From assembly GCA_030734395.1 (NCBI GenBank), contig JAUZTG010000029.1:5394001-5458000 (forward strand): 64,000 nucleotides of DNA. Reading direction: 5' to 3'. Made by a program: the position numbers and the translations under genes. Positions within the stretch are counted from its first letter, which is position 1. Every line of letters starts with the position of its first letter. The notes below the pieces were generated by a model that was not told the DNA's origin, did not search any database, and saw only the letters and a program-made list of their open reading frames with translations. This document shows, in pieces, positions 1-9,840 of the stretch. This stretch comes from Sarocladium kiliense. Taxonomy: Eukaryota > Ascomycota > Sordariomycetes > Hypocreales > Sarocladiaceae.

Positions 1-632
1 ATCTGTCTGAGTCGAACCTCCCTTTCGGCGAAGCCCATGACGCCAGTGATAGCGTCTGCTTTCCTTCCTCGGGCCTCGCGGTTAAACCGCTTCGCTTCTA
101 CTCACATGATGCCGCAATGAACTATGCATACTATAGTACCTCACGCATTATGCAAGCTGCAGCCGGCGTCGAAACACTTCCCTCCACGATACTCGAGACA
201 AGCGACAGTGCTTACAGCGAAACAGAATACTGGTCCTTACTTTTGCTACGCATCGCTGCTGGAATGGACTGGACGCGATGCCGTGATCTCAATCCATTCA
301 CAGTCGGCCTCTCTGGGCTTTTTCTTGCCTGTTCACTTCGTTGTTCAAACCCCGATGTTGTCAATTGGATGCAGAGCTGGATCCAGTTGCACTGCAACGA
401 AGAAAGTCCTGAAGAGGGCTCCTTCCCCATATCTCAGGTACTGAGGACTTTGTGCCTTGTCAACGAAGAGCGCGCTAAGGGGTTTGATGTCCTCGCGATA
501 TTCCAGCCGAGTGACGATGAAGGACGTCCGGTCAAGCATGATGCTTATCAATGCCAGAGCCTGGAGTGGGTTCGGATTCTATGCCGAAGTAAGACGAAAG
601 GTAGTTTTGTGATGAGGCGCAGAGCTATGTAG
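1..632 (+). CDS. Zn2Cys6-family transcription regulator, C-terminal part (5' end outside window)
   Basis: The reading frame that ends at the TAG at 630-632 is open leftwards to the window edge, so this is the 3' part of a longer gene. The first in-window ATG (117) lies inside a conserved-looking stretch (HDAAMNYAYYSTSRIMQ) and is not a start. That stretch, followed by a segment with LLLLRIAAGMD, resembles the C-terminal region of fungal Zn(2)-C6 regulators of the PF11951 (fungal-specific transcription factor domain 2) type, which in such proteins often reads DAAMNYxYYxxAR. The DNA-binding Zn2Cys6 cluster would lie upstream and cannot be seen. About 210 residues are visible. The role would be nuclear transcription control with an unknown target. 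The family call is inferred from this short similarity only. There is no sign of truncation at the 3' end. Confidence 0.6.
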   Translation, partial: LSESNLPFGEAHDASDSVCFPSSGLAVKPLRFYSHDAAMNYAYYSTSRIMQAAAGVETLPSTILETSDSAYSETEYWSLLLLRIAAGMDWTRCRDLNPFTVGLSGLFLACSLRCSNPDVVNWMQSWIQLHCNEESPEEGSFPISQVLRTLCLVNEERAKGFDVLAIFQPSDDEGRPVKHDAYQCQSLEWVRILCRSKTKGSFVMRRRAM

Positions 633-1746
633 CCTATGTGGAGGCATATTGACGAGACTTGATGAGTTTGAGCCACGTGAGCTTGATTTTGTGGCCTTAC
701 AGTTGTCAGCACCTGTTAAGAGCATATAGATCATAATGATTATTCCCTCATCTCTTTTATGGCCGGGTATATGAAGGTCATAGCAACGAGGGAGGGTGCG
801 AACTTTCGTCCAGTGAATACTCAAGTGCAGCTTTATGGTGGTGGATAGCAAGCTCGGAGGCTGAGCATATGTCGCCTCGTGTCTGATTGCAGACCTACTG
901 CTTCTGGGAAGATTCCCAATCAACTGGTATTAATACTATACTAATCATCAGACAGATACGACACTCATTCCTATCTCCTGCACGCAGTTTGTTGCGCTCT
1001 CATTATAGCAAATCGCCTACCCTACAGTGCTTGACGACGAGACTGTCTCTCCCATTTATGCTCATCCAACATCGTGACTTGTTTACCTCGTACTAGACCT
1101 TGAGTTCGATATTAAGCATCACGAGTGGTATAAATTGCAGGAGAGTTGGTTTTGGCTGCTGTGTTACATTTTCCTCCACAATCTGATATCTTCGAACCAC
1201 ACGAACCTCTTCATAGTATTCATGACGGGAGTAGACGTAGACCTCACAATGCACACAGCACAAGCAAGTGTTTCCCGCCATCTTCTCGGCACCTTCTCCC
1301 ACAGTCTGGTTTCAATATCAAAATTAATCCATTTTCAGCATATGATACTTGTGGTACTGCGCTGCTTCCCTCGGGCACCCCTGCTGAGGCTCTGCGGGTG
1401 CATTACCTAATCATGCATTAGGTAAGGCATCGTGCAGAAGTGGGTCTCGGCCCAGGCGCGACAACGAAGCAGGAGCTGCAGGCAGGAGCTGTGCCTGACG
1501 TGGACCCTCGTGCCTGCCCTCGATCCGTCATCAAGTCATCACCCGCAAAACAACCTCCACCTCTCTGCTTCAACCTTGTATTCTACCATCATTGCACCAT
1601 CCGCTTACCCCATCGCTGACGGCTAGTTGCCCTCCAAACTGCTTCGAACTGAAGCCAACTCTCTTTCACCCTTTCTCGACCCTATCTGGCGACTCGCCAC
1701 GTCCACAAACCCGAAACCGAGCTCAATTCGCGCCCTTCTCAGCACA
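633..1746. other. Intergenic region upstream of RPN2
   Basis: About 1.1 kb without a gene I can support. It holds the 3' flank of the regulator and the promoter and 5' UTR of RPN2. The last 250 bases before the RPN2 ATG are rich in C/T runs, as is common just upstream of fungal starts. Short open frames here have no recognisable similarity. A 9-bp inverted repeat at 1403-1425 is listed separately. Confidence 0.6.
1403..1425. repeat. Perfect inverted repeat upstream of RPN2
   Basis: Arms TTACCTAAT (1403-1411) and ATTAGGTAA (1417-1425) are exact reverse complements around a 5-nt centre. It sits about 320 bp before the RPN2 ATG. It could be a dimeric transcription-factor site or a small hairpin. 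Its halves resemble split MADS-box (Mcm1-type) half-sites, which is inference only. Confidence 0.5.
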
Positions 1747-4700
1747 ATGCCCGGTCTCGTTTCGGCCACCGGCGTTCTCGCCTTCCTGGCTGAAGATGAG
1801 CCTGAGCTCAAGGTCTTCGCCCTCCAGACTCTCAACGATGACATCGACACTGTTTGGACGGAGGTCGCCGGCTCCCTGAGCCAGATGTGCGTAGTGTTAT
1901 TCCCGTTCGCATATTGACTGACGCTGACCCATCCTCCCAAACAGCGAGGCTCTTTACGAAGACGAGTCTTTCCCCGAACGTCAACTCGCCGCGCTTGTCC
2001 TTGCGAAGGTTTACTACCACCTTCAAGCCTATAATGACAGCATGGTTTTTGCGCTGGCCGCTGGCGATCTCTTCAAGCTCGACGCTCCCAGTGAATTCGA
2101 AGAGACCATCATCTCCAAGTGCGTCGACCAGTACATTGCGGTCACAGCCGCAAAGGACACATCAGCCAAGGCTGCCAACAAGGACGAGCTTCCTGAGCTG
2201 ATCACTACCTTTGCGAACAATGATAACGCCGTTATGTCGCCAACGACTCCCTTCTCTCAGACGACACTGCCCCCGAAATCGCTCCTTTCTCGCGAGTCGA
2301 TGGACAACACCATGCTGGAGGCGACCTTCCAACCCGTCGGGAAGAAGGCTCGTTCCGGCTCTATCGTAGAGCTTCCCGATAAGGCAACCGAGACTGCCCT
2401 TTACCGGGTTATCGAGCGACTCTTTGAGAGCTGCTTGACACAGGGCCGCTACAGACAAGTCGTCGGCATCGCTGTGGAGGCAAGAAACCTTGACGTGCTT
2501 CGTCGCGTAATCAAGCGTGCCAGCGATGATGAAAAGCAGTCCAAGTCGAAGGTCCAGGAAGGCACTCCAGGCCCGGCAGAGGAGCTGATGGACTACACGC
2601 TTGGCATCTGCATGGACATCGTACAGGAGCGTGGCTTCCGTCATGAGATTCTTCGCCTCATTCTCGATCTTCTCAACGAGATTCCCAACCCTGACTACTT
2701 TGCCATTGCGAAGTGTGTCGTGTACCTCAACTCAGACGAGGAGGCATCCCGCATGCTTCAGACACTCGTCGATGGCGGTGATCGAACGTCGATAGCCAAC
2801 GCATATCAAATCGCCTTCGATCTTTATGACAACGGAACACAAGAATTCCTGGGAAAAGTTCTTGCTGCACTTCCGTCTGGCGAGCCCCCGAAGAAGGAGG
2901 AACCCGAGACGACCGCAAACCCAGACGACAAGGAGAACGAGCCACTTCTTGAGAATCAACAGGAAGACCCTGAAAACGAGATCACGGACGAAGTCACGAA
3001 GGTTTACAGGAACATCCGCTCCATCCTCGATGGATCGAAAACCATCCGACTGAACCTCGAGTTCCTATACCGCAACAACCGTACCGATCTCTCGATTTTG
3101 AACAAAGTTCGCAACAGCCTGGAAGGACGGATCTCTATCTTCCACACCGCAGTCACCTTCTGCAACGCTTTCATGAACCAGGGCACTACCAATGACAAGT
3201 TCTTCCGCGACAACCTAGAGTGGCTCGGTAGGGCTGTGAACTGGTCTAAGTTCACCGCGACCGCCGCCCTCGGCGTTATCCACCGGGGCAACTTGTCGCA
3301 GTCACGGAAGTTGCTTGAGCCTTATCTCCCCAAGCAGGGTGGCCTTAGCACGGGCTCCATCTACAGCCAAGGCGGTGCCCTCTACGCCTATGGTCTGATT
3401 CACGCCAACCATGGCGCGGATGCTCTTGATTACCTCAGGACTCAATTTTCAGAGGCCGAAGACGAAGTCGTTCAGCACGGAGGTGCCCTTGGTCTCGGTA
3501 TCGCGGGTATGGCGACCGGTGATCAGGCGATCTTTGAAAAGCTCCGTGACATCCTCTTCCAGGACTCAGCACTCAATGGTGAAGCTGTGGGCTTGTCTAT
3601 GGGCCTGATCATGCTTGGCACTGCTAATGTGCGCGCCATTGAGGATATGCTTACCTACGCACACGAGACCAGCCACGAGAAGATCGTTCGTGGTGTCGCA
3701 ATTGGTATGGCCTTGATAATGTACGGGCGCCAAGAAGGTGCCGATGCGCTCATCGAGGGCCTACTCAACGACCCCGACCCGACCCTTCGGTATGGTGGTA
3801 TTATGACTGTTGCGCTTGCCTACTGCGGCACTGGCAGCAACAAGGCTATTCGCAAACTTCTCCACGTTGCTGTCAGCGATGTCAACGATGACGTGCGCCG
3901 TATTGCTGTCATGAGCTTGGGCTTTATCCTCTTCCGCAAGCCTGGCAGTGTCCCTCGCATGGTTGAGCTTCTCTCTGAATCTTACAACCCGCATGTTCGT
4001 TACGGTTCCGCAATGGCTCTTGGTATCGCATGTGCTGGTACTGGCCAGCCGGAGGCCATCGACCTCCTAGAGCCGATGACCAAGGATCCCACAGACTTCG
4101 TTCGCCAGGGTGCCCTCATTGCTCTCGCCATGATCATGGTTCAGCAAAACGAGGCCATGAACCCCCACAGTGTTACCCTCAGGAAAACACTACGCAAGGT
4201 TGTCGGCGACCGTCACGAGGACGCCATGACCAAGTTCGGTGCCGCTCTTGCCTTGGGCATTATCGATGCGGGTGGTCGCAATTGCACCATCGGCCTACAG
4301 ACGCAAACCGGCAATCTGAACATGGCTGGTATCGTTGGTATGGCTGTGTTTACCCAGTACTGGTATTGGTTCCCCTTTACCCACTTCCTTTCATTGAGCT
4401 TCTCGCCTACATCAATCATCGGTCTCGACCATGACTTGGAAATCCCAGACTTCAAGATGCATTGCGCCAACCGACAGAGTCTGTTCGACTACCCACCTGA
4501 GCAGGAGGTGAAGATCGAGGAGGGGCCAGCTATGATTGCCACCGCTATTCTGTCGACCACCGTTCAAGCCAAGCGTAGGGCCAAGAACAAGGAGAAGGCT
4601 CAGCGTCGCGCAAGCATGGACCTTGACCCTGTGCCCTCGAAGAGCTCTGACAAAATGGACGTCGATGAGGAGAAGAAGGAGGAGGACACCGCAGAAAAGA

Positions 4701-5311
4701 CGGAGAGCGAGGAGAAAGAGGCGCCCAGCACCCCTGCGGGTGCAGACAGCAAGAAGAAGCCGGAAAAGGAGAAGTTCGGCTTTGATATCGACAACATGTC
4801 CCGAGTGCTCCCCGGTCAGTTGAAGTATATCAACTTCCCCGCTGGCCGTTACAAGCCCGTCAAGAAGGTAAGTAAATTTGGATCCATGCACATGTCCGAA
4901 CCAATACTGACTCAATCCAAGCCGACCGGTGGTCCGCTGTTGCTCCACGACACCCAACCCGATGAACCTAAGATTCTGCTTGAGGAAATGCTGAAGAAGG
5001 TTACTACCGAACGTGCCCCCGTTGCTGGGCAGCAAAATGGTCGTAATGGCGGAGCTCGAATGGCCGGCGCGCGCGACCTTCTAGGAGCGTTGCAGACACC
5101 ATCTGGTAGCACCAACGCGATGGTTGACCAGCTCCTTGGATCCAGCCGTTCGCCATTCGACATGATCACTGACGACGTCGGTGACGGTTCTGGAGCCGCT
5201 ACGGCCGCTGGTGTGCTGACTGCCGTGGATGAGGATGGTGAGGATGATGAGGAGGCCGAGGTTCCTAACGAGTTCGAGTACTTCTCTGATGCGACCGACT
5301 CGGATGACTAG
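1747..5311 (+). CDS. RPN2: 26S proteasome regulatory subunit RPN2 (PSMD1)
   Basis: This is the large scaffold subunit of the 19S base, which organises ubiquitin receptors and Rpn11 near the ATPase ring. The model has three exons: 1747-1886, 1945-4867 and 4922-5311, giving 1150 residues, somewhat longer than yeast Rpn2. The N-terminus begins MPGLVSATGVLAFLAEDEPE, and the join at 1886/1945 restores the conserved run IEALYEDESFPERQLAALV. The middle carries alanine/glycine-rich proteasome/cyclosome repeats (for example YGGIMTVALAYCGTGSNKAI, YGSAMALGIACAGTGQPEAI). Towards the end come the family block VFTQYWYWFP, a Lys/Glu-rich charged insert at about 4565-4780, the C-terminal domain, and an acidic tail ending FSDATDSDD. 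The second intron (4868-4921, 54 nt) is a multiple of three and has no stop in frame, so a retained-intron reading also stays open. I treat it as an intron because the KPTGGPLL join matches the family. The gene is convergent with the sulfite oxidase. Confidence 0.95.
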
Positions 5312-5741
5312 TTCTTTGTGGATCGGTAGAGAAGAGAGGCCTTTGTACAATTAGAATACAAGGTAATACGGAGGAGAGAGCGCGGGCTAGCCGAAGCCAA
5401 CGGTAGAGAATGTGGCAGTAGACAGATTCTGTACATGTACAGCTTTGTACCATCATCCATTTCCATTACTACCCCAAAGATTGCCCCTTCCGCTGACGCC
5501 ATGTTCACTGCTTATAGTCCCAAGGAGGGTCTTCAAGATAAAAGATTATAGGATTATGCCGTCACTATGTATGAGCCGTGCGTGGCTTGCGCTTCCGCCT
5601 CCCAGGTGGAAAAAAAGATTTCTATCATGAATTGTGATTACAGATCTCTAGTGGCTTCATTGCTGTCCAACTCCTCGTGATCGCAAGCCAATGAATGCAA
5701 AACAAAGAACAAAAGATGAAATGCGAGCTCTATTATTGCTC
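5312..5741. other. Convergent 3' intergenic region, RPN2 / sulfite oxidase
   Basis: 430 bp between two stop codons, which should hold both 3' UTRs and polyadenylation signals. I see no gene here. Confidence 0.6.
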
Positions 5742-7661
5742 TCAGCTCTTCTTTGGTGGCTCATTGAAAGCTCCCGGCGAACAGTCTGCACAGATCTTGA
5801 CTCTGTGCCAGGCCGTCGCGAGGTTTCCCCTGATGTTCCATGTCGCAGCGTGGCTCTCGGGTTGTGTGTTGTACGACTCGTCTATGGCCTTGACGACCAG
5901 CGTGGTGCACTTCCTTCCAGCTTCTGCGTTCTTGTCTTCTTGTGGCTTCTCTGTGTTGGCATCGCCCTGAGAGAATGTGGAGAGTGGCACTTCACCATCG
6001 AAGCGCCAACGTTGCCATGTCCATGCTCCGTGGCCGAGGCATGAGGACCCGGAAACCTTGCTGCTGCTGCTGCTGCTGCTTGATGAGGGTTGGCAGTCAG
6101 GTAGGAGCTTTGCCTGAGTCCAAGATCTGCCGTTGTCGAGTGAGACATCCACGCGGATGATGGCGCGTCCGCCGCCGGAGTAAGCATAACCAGACATTGA
6201 CACCGGGCGGAAGGGGACTTCATCCCGCGAACCCGAAGAAGCCTGCTTCTGCTGCTGCTGCTTTTTCCAGTCACCAAGCTTGACGGTTGTGATCGCGCTC
6301 TGTACAGGAAGCTCCTGAATCGCCGGCGCAGCATCCCAATCTACCTCCGTCTCGTTGGGCCCAAAACACTTGTAATCCCTCCGCTGCCACTGACTTGAGC
6401 TTTCTTCATCACTCAGCGTGATGTGCTTGAGCCACTTGACAGATCTCGCGGCAACATGCCCTGGCACGATAGCACGCAGTGGGAACCCATGATCTCTAGG
6501 TAGAGGCTGGCCGTTCATCCCGTAGGCTAGCAATACATCGCCTTGAGGATCAACAGCCTTCTTAATCGGAATCGAAGCGCCGTAGGCCTCCATCCCCGCG
6601 AACTGCACATGCTTCGCCTCACTTGTGCCGTCCATAGCCGAAGAGACATCAAGGCCCGCGTCGGCGAGCACATCTGCGAGCACAACGCCCTCCCAAGAAG
6701 CATTGGAAATTGCTCCGACAGACCATTGTAGGCCATTGGCGACGCGCCCCGACCCCTGGCTCATGTCCTTGCGACGATTGCCAGAGCATTGGAGGGCAGC
6801 CGTAATCTTACGAGGCTTGAAACGGGTCTTGAGATCCTGAAGGGTGTATTCTTTCGTTGTCCCGTCGTCAAGCTCGACGGTGAGGACATGCTCGTCCGGA
6901 TTGGGCACCTTCGGCACCCACATGTGGTTTCGAACGTAGAAGAGGTCGTTGGGTGTAAGGAATGATGATGACATCGCTTCGCCCGGCGTTTCTGCATTCT
7001 GCGGTCTCGCGGTTTGGACAATTAGATCCTTGTGTCGGACAGGATCATCGGCAAATGGGTCCTCGATCTCATCCCTTGCTGGTCTGCCATCTTTGAGATC
7101 CTCAGCATGAACGTACCCGATGAGATACTGTTCGAGGATATCGTAGACGTATTGCGTCTTGTGGATAGAGAAGATGTCCCAGTAGGGATCAATAGATCCA
7201 CCTGCGGCACGAAGGATCACGGAGCCACCAGGATGAGCGGGTATCCAGTCTGTGATGTCGTAGACTTTGTCCTCGAAGACGACCCAGGGATTCGACGAGG
7301 AAGCGTCGTGCTTGCGGATCTCGGAGAGGCGATAGCGAGGTCGATCGGGGTCGCGAGTATCGTCGTCAGTGGTCCGCAAGTCGGATGCTCCAGATGTTGC
7401 GACAAGAGACGGCGTTGAAGCCGAACGGAACTGGCTGTAGGCGAAGGCTACGAGGCCAGCGCCCGCCACGAGTGTGCTTATTGTTGCATTTCTTCGGCCG
7501 CTTTTCGTTTGCGAGGACTTGTCGCTATTCGATTTTGCTGACGAGCTGTAGGCGCAGCGTGTAGTCGATGCCAATTGCAGTCTATGTTGGGTGCGAGCAA
7601 CACCCTGGCAGGATTTGCAAAGCCGTTGTACAGCGCGAAGCGAAGAGGGCTGAAGGTTCAT
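5742..7661 (-). CDS. SUOX: Mitochondrial sulfite oxidase (cytochrome b5 + molybdopterin domains)
   Basis: A single-exon protein of 639 residues that oxidises sulfite to sulfate and passes electrons through heme to cytochrome c in the mitochondrial intermembrane space. The N-terminus is Arg/Ser-rich and basic like a presequence, followed by a hydrophobic segment at about residues 61-77, consistent with a bipartite targeting signal. A cytochrome b5 domain spans about 108-185 with heme ligands His143 (in HPGG) and His167. The oxidoreductase molybdopterin domain follows, with the Moco-ligating cysteine at about 292 in the motif CSGNRR. A C-terminal dimerisation domain follows and holds the motif SGYAYSGGGRAI. 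Two low-complexity inserts occur there: a short glutamine run and a run of about ten serines. Nitrate reductase is excluded by the absence of FAD/NADH domains and by the b5-first order. The gene ends facing RPN2 and is divergent from the DUF4385 gene. Confidence 0.92.
   Translation of the reverse strand: MNLQPSSLRAVQRLCKSCQGVARTQHRLQLASTTRCAYSSSAKSNSDKSSQTKSGRRNATISTLVAGAGLVAFAYSQFRSASTPSLVATSGASDLRTTDDDTRDPDRPRYRLSEIRKHDASSSNPWVVFEDKVYDITDWIPAHPGGSVILRAAGGSIDPYWDIFSIHKTQYVYDILEQYLIGYVHAEDLKDGRPARDEIEDPFADDPVRHKDLIVQTARPQNAETPGEAMSSSFLTPNDLFYVRNHMWVPKVPNPDEHVLTVELDDGTTKEYTLQDLKTRFKPRKITAALQCSGNRRKDMSQGSGRVANGLQWSVGAISNASWEGVVLADVLADAGLDVSSAMDGTSEAKHVQFAGMEAYGASIPIKKAVDPQGDVLLAYGMNGQPLPRDHGFPLRAIVPGHVAARSVKWLKHITLSDEESSSQWQRRDYKCFGPNETEVDWDAAPAIQELPVQSAITTVKLGDWKKQQQQKQASSGSRDEVPFRPVSMSGYAYSGGGRAIIRVDVSLDNGRSWTQAKLLPDCQPSSSSSSSSSKVSGSSCLGHGAWTWQRWRFDGEVPLSTFSQGDANTEKPQEDKNAEAGRKCTTLVVKAIDESYNTQPESHAATWNIRGNLATAWHRVKICADCSPGAFNEPPKKS
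6058..6080. repeat. Trinucleotide (CTG/AGC) microsatellite inside sulfite oxidase
   Basis: A near-pure run of CTG units on the plus strand, read as AGC (serine) codons on the minus strand, encodes the polyserine run. A shorter CTG run at about 6250-6262 encodes glutamines (CAG). Such repeats vary in length by replication slippage. Confidence 0.85.
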
Positions 7662-8332
7662 GTTCGATGGTTGTAGAGAGAAAGCAGTGACAAAGGAGAG
7701 GGCGAAGGCAGTGGTTCCGCGTCCATGGAGGACCGTTAAGGTGTAAACGTCACGTCGGTGGTTGGGAGGGTATCGTATGTGGAGGTCGACAACAACGAGG
7801 ACATCGTGAAGCTAAAGCGAAAGCTACGCTAAGCGGGCAGCTAAACGAAGGGAAGTCAGCAGGGGTCATAAACTTTGACGTGGCAGTGACGGCAAAGGCC
7901 GTTGGCAGCCATGTTGGCATCCCAAATTGTGAGGTACGTACGGCGGGTGGGAGTTGCTATTTCGTAAAACGGTGTCACGAGGATGCGTTAGTCGAGACAA
8001 GGGGTGAGGTCGCTTTCTGATGGAGGTGAGGCCCAATGCTAATCCTCGTGGTGGCGGCCGATGGGAGCCGTAGCGCGGTCAGACTCGGCACAAGGCGGCC
8101 AGGGGCAGGGAATACAGGGGGGCTTCAGTGCTGAGCTACAACATCTGGGAGGATGTGCAGATATGGGTCGGGGTTAGGGTTACACTGTAGGGTTAGGGTT
8201 GAACCGGCAGCGACGTCACGACTTTGGTGGGAAGTGGAATGGAATGACTTGACTTCCACTCGTTCATGCTTCTTCATGCTGATCCATCTTGAGCTTTCTT
8301 CGCGGCAGGTGAAGTAACTCATCTCTCTCACA
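7662..8332. promoter_or_regulatory. Divergent promoter, sulfite oxidase / DUF4385
   Basis: 671 bp between the two divergent start codons. It holds no gene I can support. The notable content is the TTAGGG-like element at 8171-8200, listed separately, about 130 bp before the DUF4385 start. Confidence 0.6.
8171..8200. promoter_or_regulatory. Telomere-repeat-like (telobox) element
   Basis: Two copies of GGGTTAGGGTT (8171-8181 and about 8190-8200) flank an 8-nt spacer, so TTAGGG-type units occur twice within 30 bp. In fungi, interstitial TTAGGG motifs in promoters are known binding sites for Myb-type telobox factors such as Tbf1. Here the motif sits inside a divergent promoter flanked by normal genes, so it is not a telomere end. 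Confidence 0.6.
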
Positions 8333-8833
8333 ATGGCACAGAAGCCGCTAATAAAGACTGTGCCTCACTCCACACGCATGAGCTACCGCATCGGTCGTGG
8401 CGAGCAAGGGGTCCTCACCTTCGAACCCTACAAGAGCCACCTTCTCCCTCTTTGGCGCTTCCGGACTGTTCCCGTTGCCAGGAAGAGTGCTCGAGAACTA
8501 TGGCAGAAATTCCAAGAGTTCAACGACCAAGATGACTTTGTTGGCATGGACATGGCGCGCAAGTTCATACAGATGGGATACACACGGTCCAGACGGTATG
8601 CCAACCATGCTGGAGGGAGAAAGTACAAAAAGAGTACCGGCGATGAGGAGAAGAAGCATGAGCTACCGAGAAGTGAGGATCACAAGGGCAAAAAGGAGAA
8701 GGAGGCAGCGGCTGAGGTGTTCAGGGAGTACTGGGATATGTGCAAGGCGCATGAAGGATATCAGCTCAAAAAGGAAGCTTTCCAAAAAGAGCAGAAGGAC
8801 TGGCTCAAGACAAATCCACCCTCGGATCCTTGA
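8333..8833 (+). CDS. DUF4385 family protein
   Basis: A single-exon protein of 166 residues. It matches the DUF4385 pattern as I know it: YRIGRGEQGVLTFEPYKSHL near residues 18-37, then a block with LPLWRFRT, then QDDFVGMDMARKFIQMGYTR around 64-84 and RRYANHAGGRKY. The second half is Lys/Glu-rich and ends in an amphipathic charged stretch. The ATG at 8333 is the first in frame after an in-frame stop. No function is established for this family, and members occur in both bacteria and fungi. It contains no transmembrane segment or signal peptide. The stop lies 101 bp from the convergent RRM gene. Confidence 0.8.
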   Translation: MAQKPLIKTVPHSTRMSYRIGRGEQGVLTFEPYKSHLLPLWRFRTVPVARKSARELWQKFQEFNDQDDFVGMDMARKFIQMGYTRSRRYANHAGGRKYKKSTGDEEKKHELPRSEDHKGKKEKEAAAEVFREYWDMCKAHEGYQLKKEAFQKEQKDWLKTNPPSDP

Positions 8834-8934
8834 AACCCTTCCGCATAGCATCGTGTATTGCTGGCACCTTTCCATCGGAAACATACACCCAACATTGGCC
8901 GATACACCCAGAAGACGGGTTTGTCGGGCTGCCT

Positions 8935-9840
8935 TTAGTCCGCTCTTCTCCAGCTGGCTCCAGCCATGCCCGGCCTCTCCTTCGGCTCGGCCTTTGGCTT
9001 TCTGGGCGTCTCTTCTTTCTCTTCCCCGTTTCGTTGGCCTCCAGAATGCGGCCTAGCGATATTGACCCTGACTTCACTGCCACCATTAAAGACCTTTCCA
9101 TCAAGGGCCTTGACAGCCGCCTGTGCCTGCTCAGGAGTGGTAATGTCGACAAAGCAATGGTGGCTGTTGTCTCCACGACCTGATGTGTTCCTCAGGCGGA
9201 ATGGGATCACACGCTTGCCAATGGCGGTGCTGCACAATTGTCAGGTTCCTGTCAACGTGATACCACTTGCACAAACTTACACGTCAAACCCGGAAAAGAA
9301 GTCTCGCATCTCGGCATCGTTTGTCTGCTGGTTGAGCATCTTCGGGAGTCCAGACACAAAGAGTCGTCGACCATCCTTATTGGCCGCGTACTCATCGAGA
9401 TGTTGTTCGGACCGATGCCCCTTTCCACCAACGTACGCACCACCGTCAGATGTCTGTCCAGCCGAACTCCCTCTCCAGTCACCCCATCGCTGGAAGGTTG
9501 GCTCTTTCTCTTGATGCTTGTTCCGCTCATAAGACTTGTACCGAGGTGTTGAGCCCTTGGCCTCACAGGGCCCAGTCTTCACGGCACGCCCAAGCACGGA
9601 CTGGCCATCAAGAACAGTCAAAGCCCGCGATGCCTCCTCAGCAACCGGTAGCTCCACGAAGCAGTAGCCTGGGTTTCGAGCACTGATGGGGTCAATGGAC
9701 ATGTGGATCTTCTCATGTGTGAAGCCATGGCTTTGGAGCAAGACCTCAATGTCCTCCGGCTTCGCCGTATAGCGCAGACTGCCGATATAGATACGGCGAC
9801 CCTCCTCAATAGCGCTTCTGGTTTCACGATCGTCCGCCAT
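8935..9840 (-). CDS. RNA-binding protein with two RRM domains
   Basis: Two exons (9840-9281 and 9229-8935; 51-nt intron with donor GTAAGT) encode 284 residues. RRM1 starts at about residue 17 with the RNP2-like RIYIGSLRY and contains the RNP1-like NPGYCFVELPV. A linker of about 50 residues is rich in Gly, Lys and charged residues. RRM2 starts with the RNP2-like RLFVSGLPK and spans the intron, with RNP1-like HHCFVDITTPEQA in exon 2. The C-terminal tail is Arg/Lys/Glu-rich. The splice gives FSGFDVTAIGKRVIPFRLRN, which restores the RRM2 fold pattern. The protein probably binds RNA in the nucleus or cytoplasm, but I cannot name an orthologue. It converges on the DUF4385 gene and is divergent from the DUF924 gene. 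Confidence 0.85.

Noticed and set aside
8171..8200. A true telomere or chromosome end
   Set aside because: The TTAGGG units are only a few and are flanked on both sides by ordinary genes.
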